Source: a virus. Taken from it: a stretch of 24,590 bases of DNA. Position numbers and translations under genes: made by a program. Positions within the stretch are counted from its first letter, which is position 1; every line of letters starts with the position of its first letter. The stretch spans positions 1 through 24,590 of the IMG/VR virus record IMGVR_UViG_3300025769_000806; one strand, written 5' to 3'. This document shows positions 23,377 to 24,590 of the stretch, piece after piece. Under the pieces are notes generated by a model. That model had not been told where the DNA came from, searched no databases, and saw only the letters and a list, made by a program, of their open reading frames with translations.

Positions 23377-24590
23377 CAATGTACCTCGGCCCAGTTTTTT
23401 CCGATCTTGGCTTCTGCTGCGATTGGGACTCGGAGGTTGTAGAACTCTCCAGCCGCTGCAGCGCTAAATACCAAGGATGTTGATAAGTCTTTTGCATGTT
23501 CAGGTGCACACTCAAACTGAATCTCGTCATGAACGAATGCCAGTTGTGAGCAGCATAGTTTAGTTTCGTTTACTGTTTGTTGGTTTATTAGAAGCCACCT
23601 TTTCGCCAAAACCCCTGCTGATCCTTGCAATAAGAAATTGAGGCATTTGTGTGGTGAATCGACTGGGATTCGGCGACCGTCAATCGCCTTAACATACCCT
23701 CGATCACCCGCAGTTTTAACAGCACTAAGGAGCGAATCAAGACCAGGAATCGCTTCAACATACGCTGCGCGAATCTCTTTACCTTTGGATTTAGCTGCAG
23801 CACTGCTGAGAGATGAGTCATAACTTAAACCTATTTTTTGATCACCCGCGCCATACAAAAATGCATAGGTTACGGTCTTAACTAGCTTCCGAGATATTCC
23901 TATCTTGTCAGCATTAACTTGGTGAATGTCACCATTGAGAAGAATGTCTGCGTACCTGCCGCCGTCATAGCGTGCAAGGTAATGAGCAAGCATCCGTAGT
24001 TCGATGCCAGATAAGTCAGCTCCAACCATCACCTGTCCAGGTGTGGGGATAAATAGTTCTCTGAATCTTGGGTCACTAGGAACCTGCGCCAGATTGGGAT
24101 TTTTGTGAGACATTCTAAAAGTCGCACACCCAACTGAACAGTGGTGATGTACTCGGTTAGCAGTCGTAGCAAGCTTGAGCCATGCGTTCGTGCCTTCCGA
24201 GATCATCCCCAATTTCTTCGTAATATCGAGACACTTCGCGAAGTCCCCGGCAATCGAAATCCCACCTAAGGCAATCTCCTTCAATATGATCTCGTCGATA
24301 ACCGGCTTCCCAGTATTGGTCATCTGGGTCGGAGTCCAGCCATAAAATGTGGAAAGGATCCATGCAATATGATCTCGCGATGTTGGATTTAATTCTTTGA
24401 GTCGGATTGACTCGCAGCCCTGAAAGTATCCTTGGCTTTTGTTATTTCTTTTAGGATTGAACGTCGCGCCTTGGACGAAAGGGTGCCTTTGGCGTAGTAC
24501 TTCTTTAGTCTCTTCCAACTCTTTTTGGAGAGCCGATGCAAGCTGCCATGCAGCGCGTTCATTAAAACACCATCCATGTAACTCCTGTTT
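23376..24590 (-). CDS. DNA polymerase, family A, T7 gp5-like (5' end outside window)
   Basis: This is the replicative polymerase; 404 C-terminal residues are visible and the frame stays open to the window edge. There I read KQELHGWCFNERAAWQLASA before the internal TTG, so that TTG is not the start. T7-like features in order are FNPKRNNKSQGYFQG, NPTSRDHIAWIL, motif A (VGADLSGIELRMLAHYLA), O helix motif B (RKLVKTVTYAFLYGAGDQKI), motif C (FVHDEIQFEC) and an end (KIGKNWAEVH) matching T7's KMGPNWAICH. The O-helix position equal to E. coli 762 / T7 526 is Tyr, the state linked with virulent phages. The usual TGR motif reads TFR. T7 uses host thioredoxin as clamp; that part and the exonuclease domain lie outside the window or cannot be judged. 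Confidence 0.96.
   Translation of the reverse strand, partial: KQELHGWCFNERAAWQLASALQKELEETKEVLRQRHPFVQGATFNPKRNNKSQGYFQGCESIRLKELNPTSRDHIAWILSTFYGWTPTQMTNTGKPVIDEIILKEIALGGISIAGDFAKCLDITKKLGMISEGTNAWLKLATTANRVHHHCSVGCATFRMSHKNPNLAQVPSDPRFRELFIPTPGQVMVGADLSGIELRMLAHYLARYDGGRYADILLNGDIHQVNADKIGISRKLVKTVTYAFLYGAGDQKIGLSYDSSLSSAAAKSKGKEIRAAYVEAIPGLDSLLSAVKTAGDRGYVKAIDGRRIPVDSPHKCLNFLLQGSAGVLAKRWLLINQQTVNETKLCCSQLAFVHDEIQFECAPEHAKDLSTSLVFSAAAAGEFYNLRVPIAAEAKIGKNWAEVH

Overview
The window is part of the genome of a lytic, T7-like marine cyanophage (a cyanopodovirus). It carries the T7 replication-to-structure gene order: T7-type DNA polymerase, gp6-type exonuclease, then portal, scaffold, capsid, tail tubes A and B, three internal virion proteins and tail fibre. 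It also carries an uninterrupted psbA gene for the photosystem II D1 protein, which marks the host as a cyanobacterium. The D1 isoform (Glu130 type) and the moderate base composition suggest marine Synechococcus rather than low-GC Prochlorococcus; that is an inference. Every supported gene is on the minus strand, so genome order runs from high to low coordinates.

Layout in transcription order. (1) 24590-21960: replication and nucleotide supply, with the C-terminal 404 residues of DNA polymerase, the 5'-3' exonuclease, a small conserved protein, a DUF3310 protein and a MazG-like nucleotide pyrophosphohydrolase. (2) 21960-19874: a compact two-subunit ribonucleotide reductase. Its large subunit has the class I Tyr-Tyr dyad, and its small subunit has Leu where the radical Tyr normally sits. 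(3) 19881-17068: a 53-aa protein, a T7 gp7.3-like small virion-type protein, the portal and the scaffold. (4) 17061-14787: psbA followed by seven small genes, four of them under 50 codons, including one predicted secreted outer-membrane beta-barrel protein. (5) 14786-14632: a 155-bp non-coding leader with several inverted repeats, then the major capsid gene and a textbook intrinsic terminator. (6) 13386-2416: tail tubes A and B and internal virion proteins (gp14-, gp15- and gp16-like); the gp15-like protein carries a C-terminal lysozyme domain. (7) 2404-1: a tail fibre whose 3' end lies outside the window.

The genes work together as follows. Host DNA breakdown (exonuclease), ribonucleotide reduction and nucleotide clean-up feed the phage polymerase. 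D1 keeps photosystem II turning over during infection and so supplies energy and reductant. The late genes build the short-tailed particle. Genes are packed with stop/start overlaps (TAATG, ATGA, TGATG), so translational coupling is probably widespread. The only sizeable gene-free stretch is the capsid leader. I see no tRNA, CRISPR, insertion sequence or integrase, and no supported gene on the plus strand.
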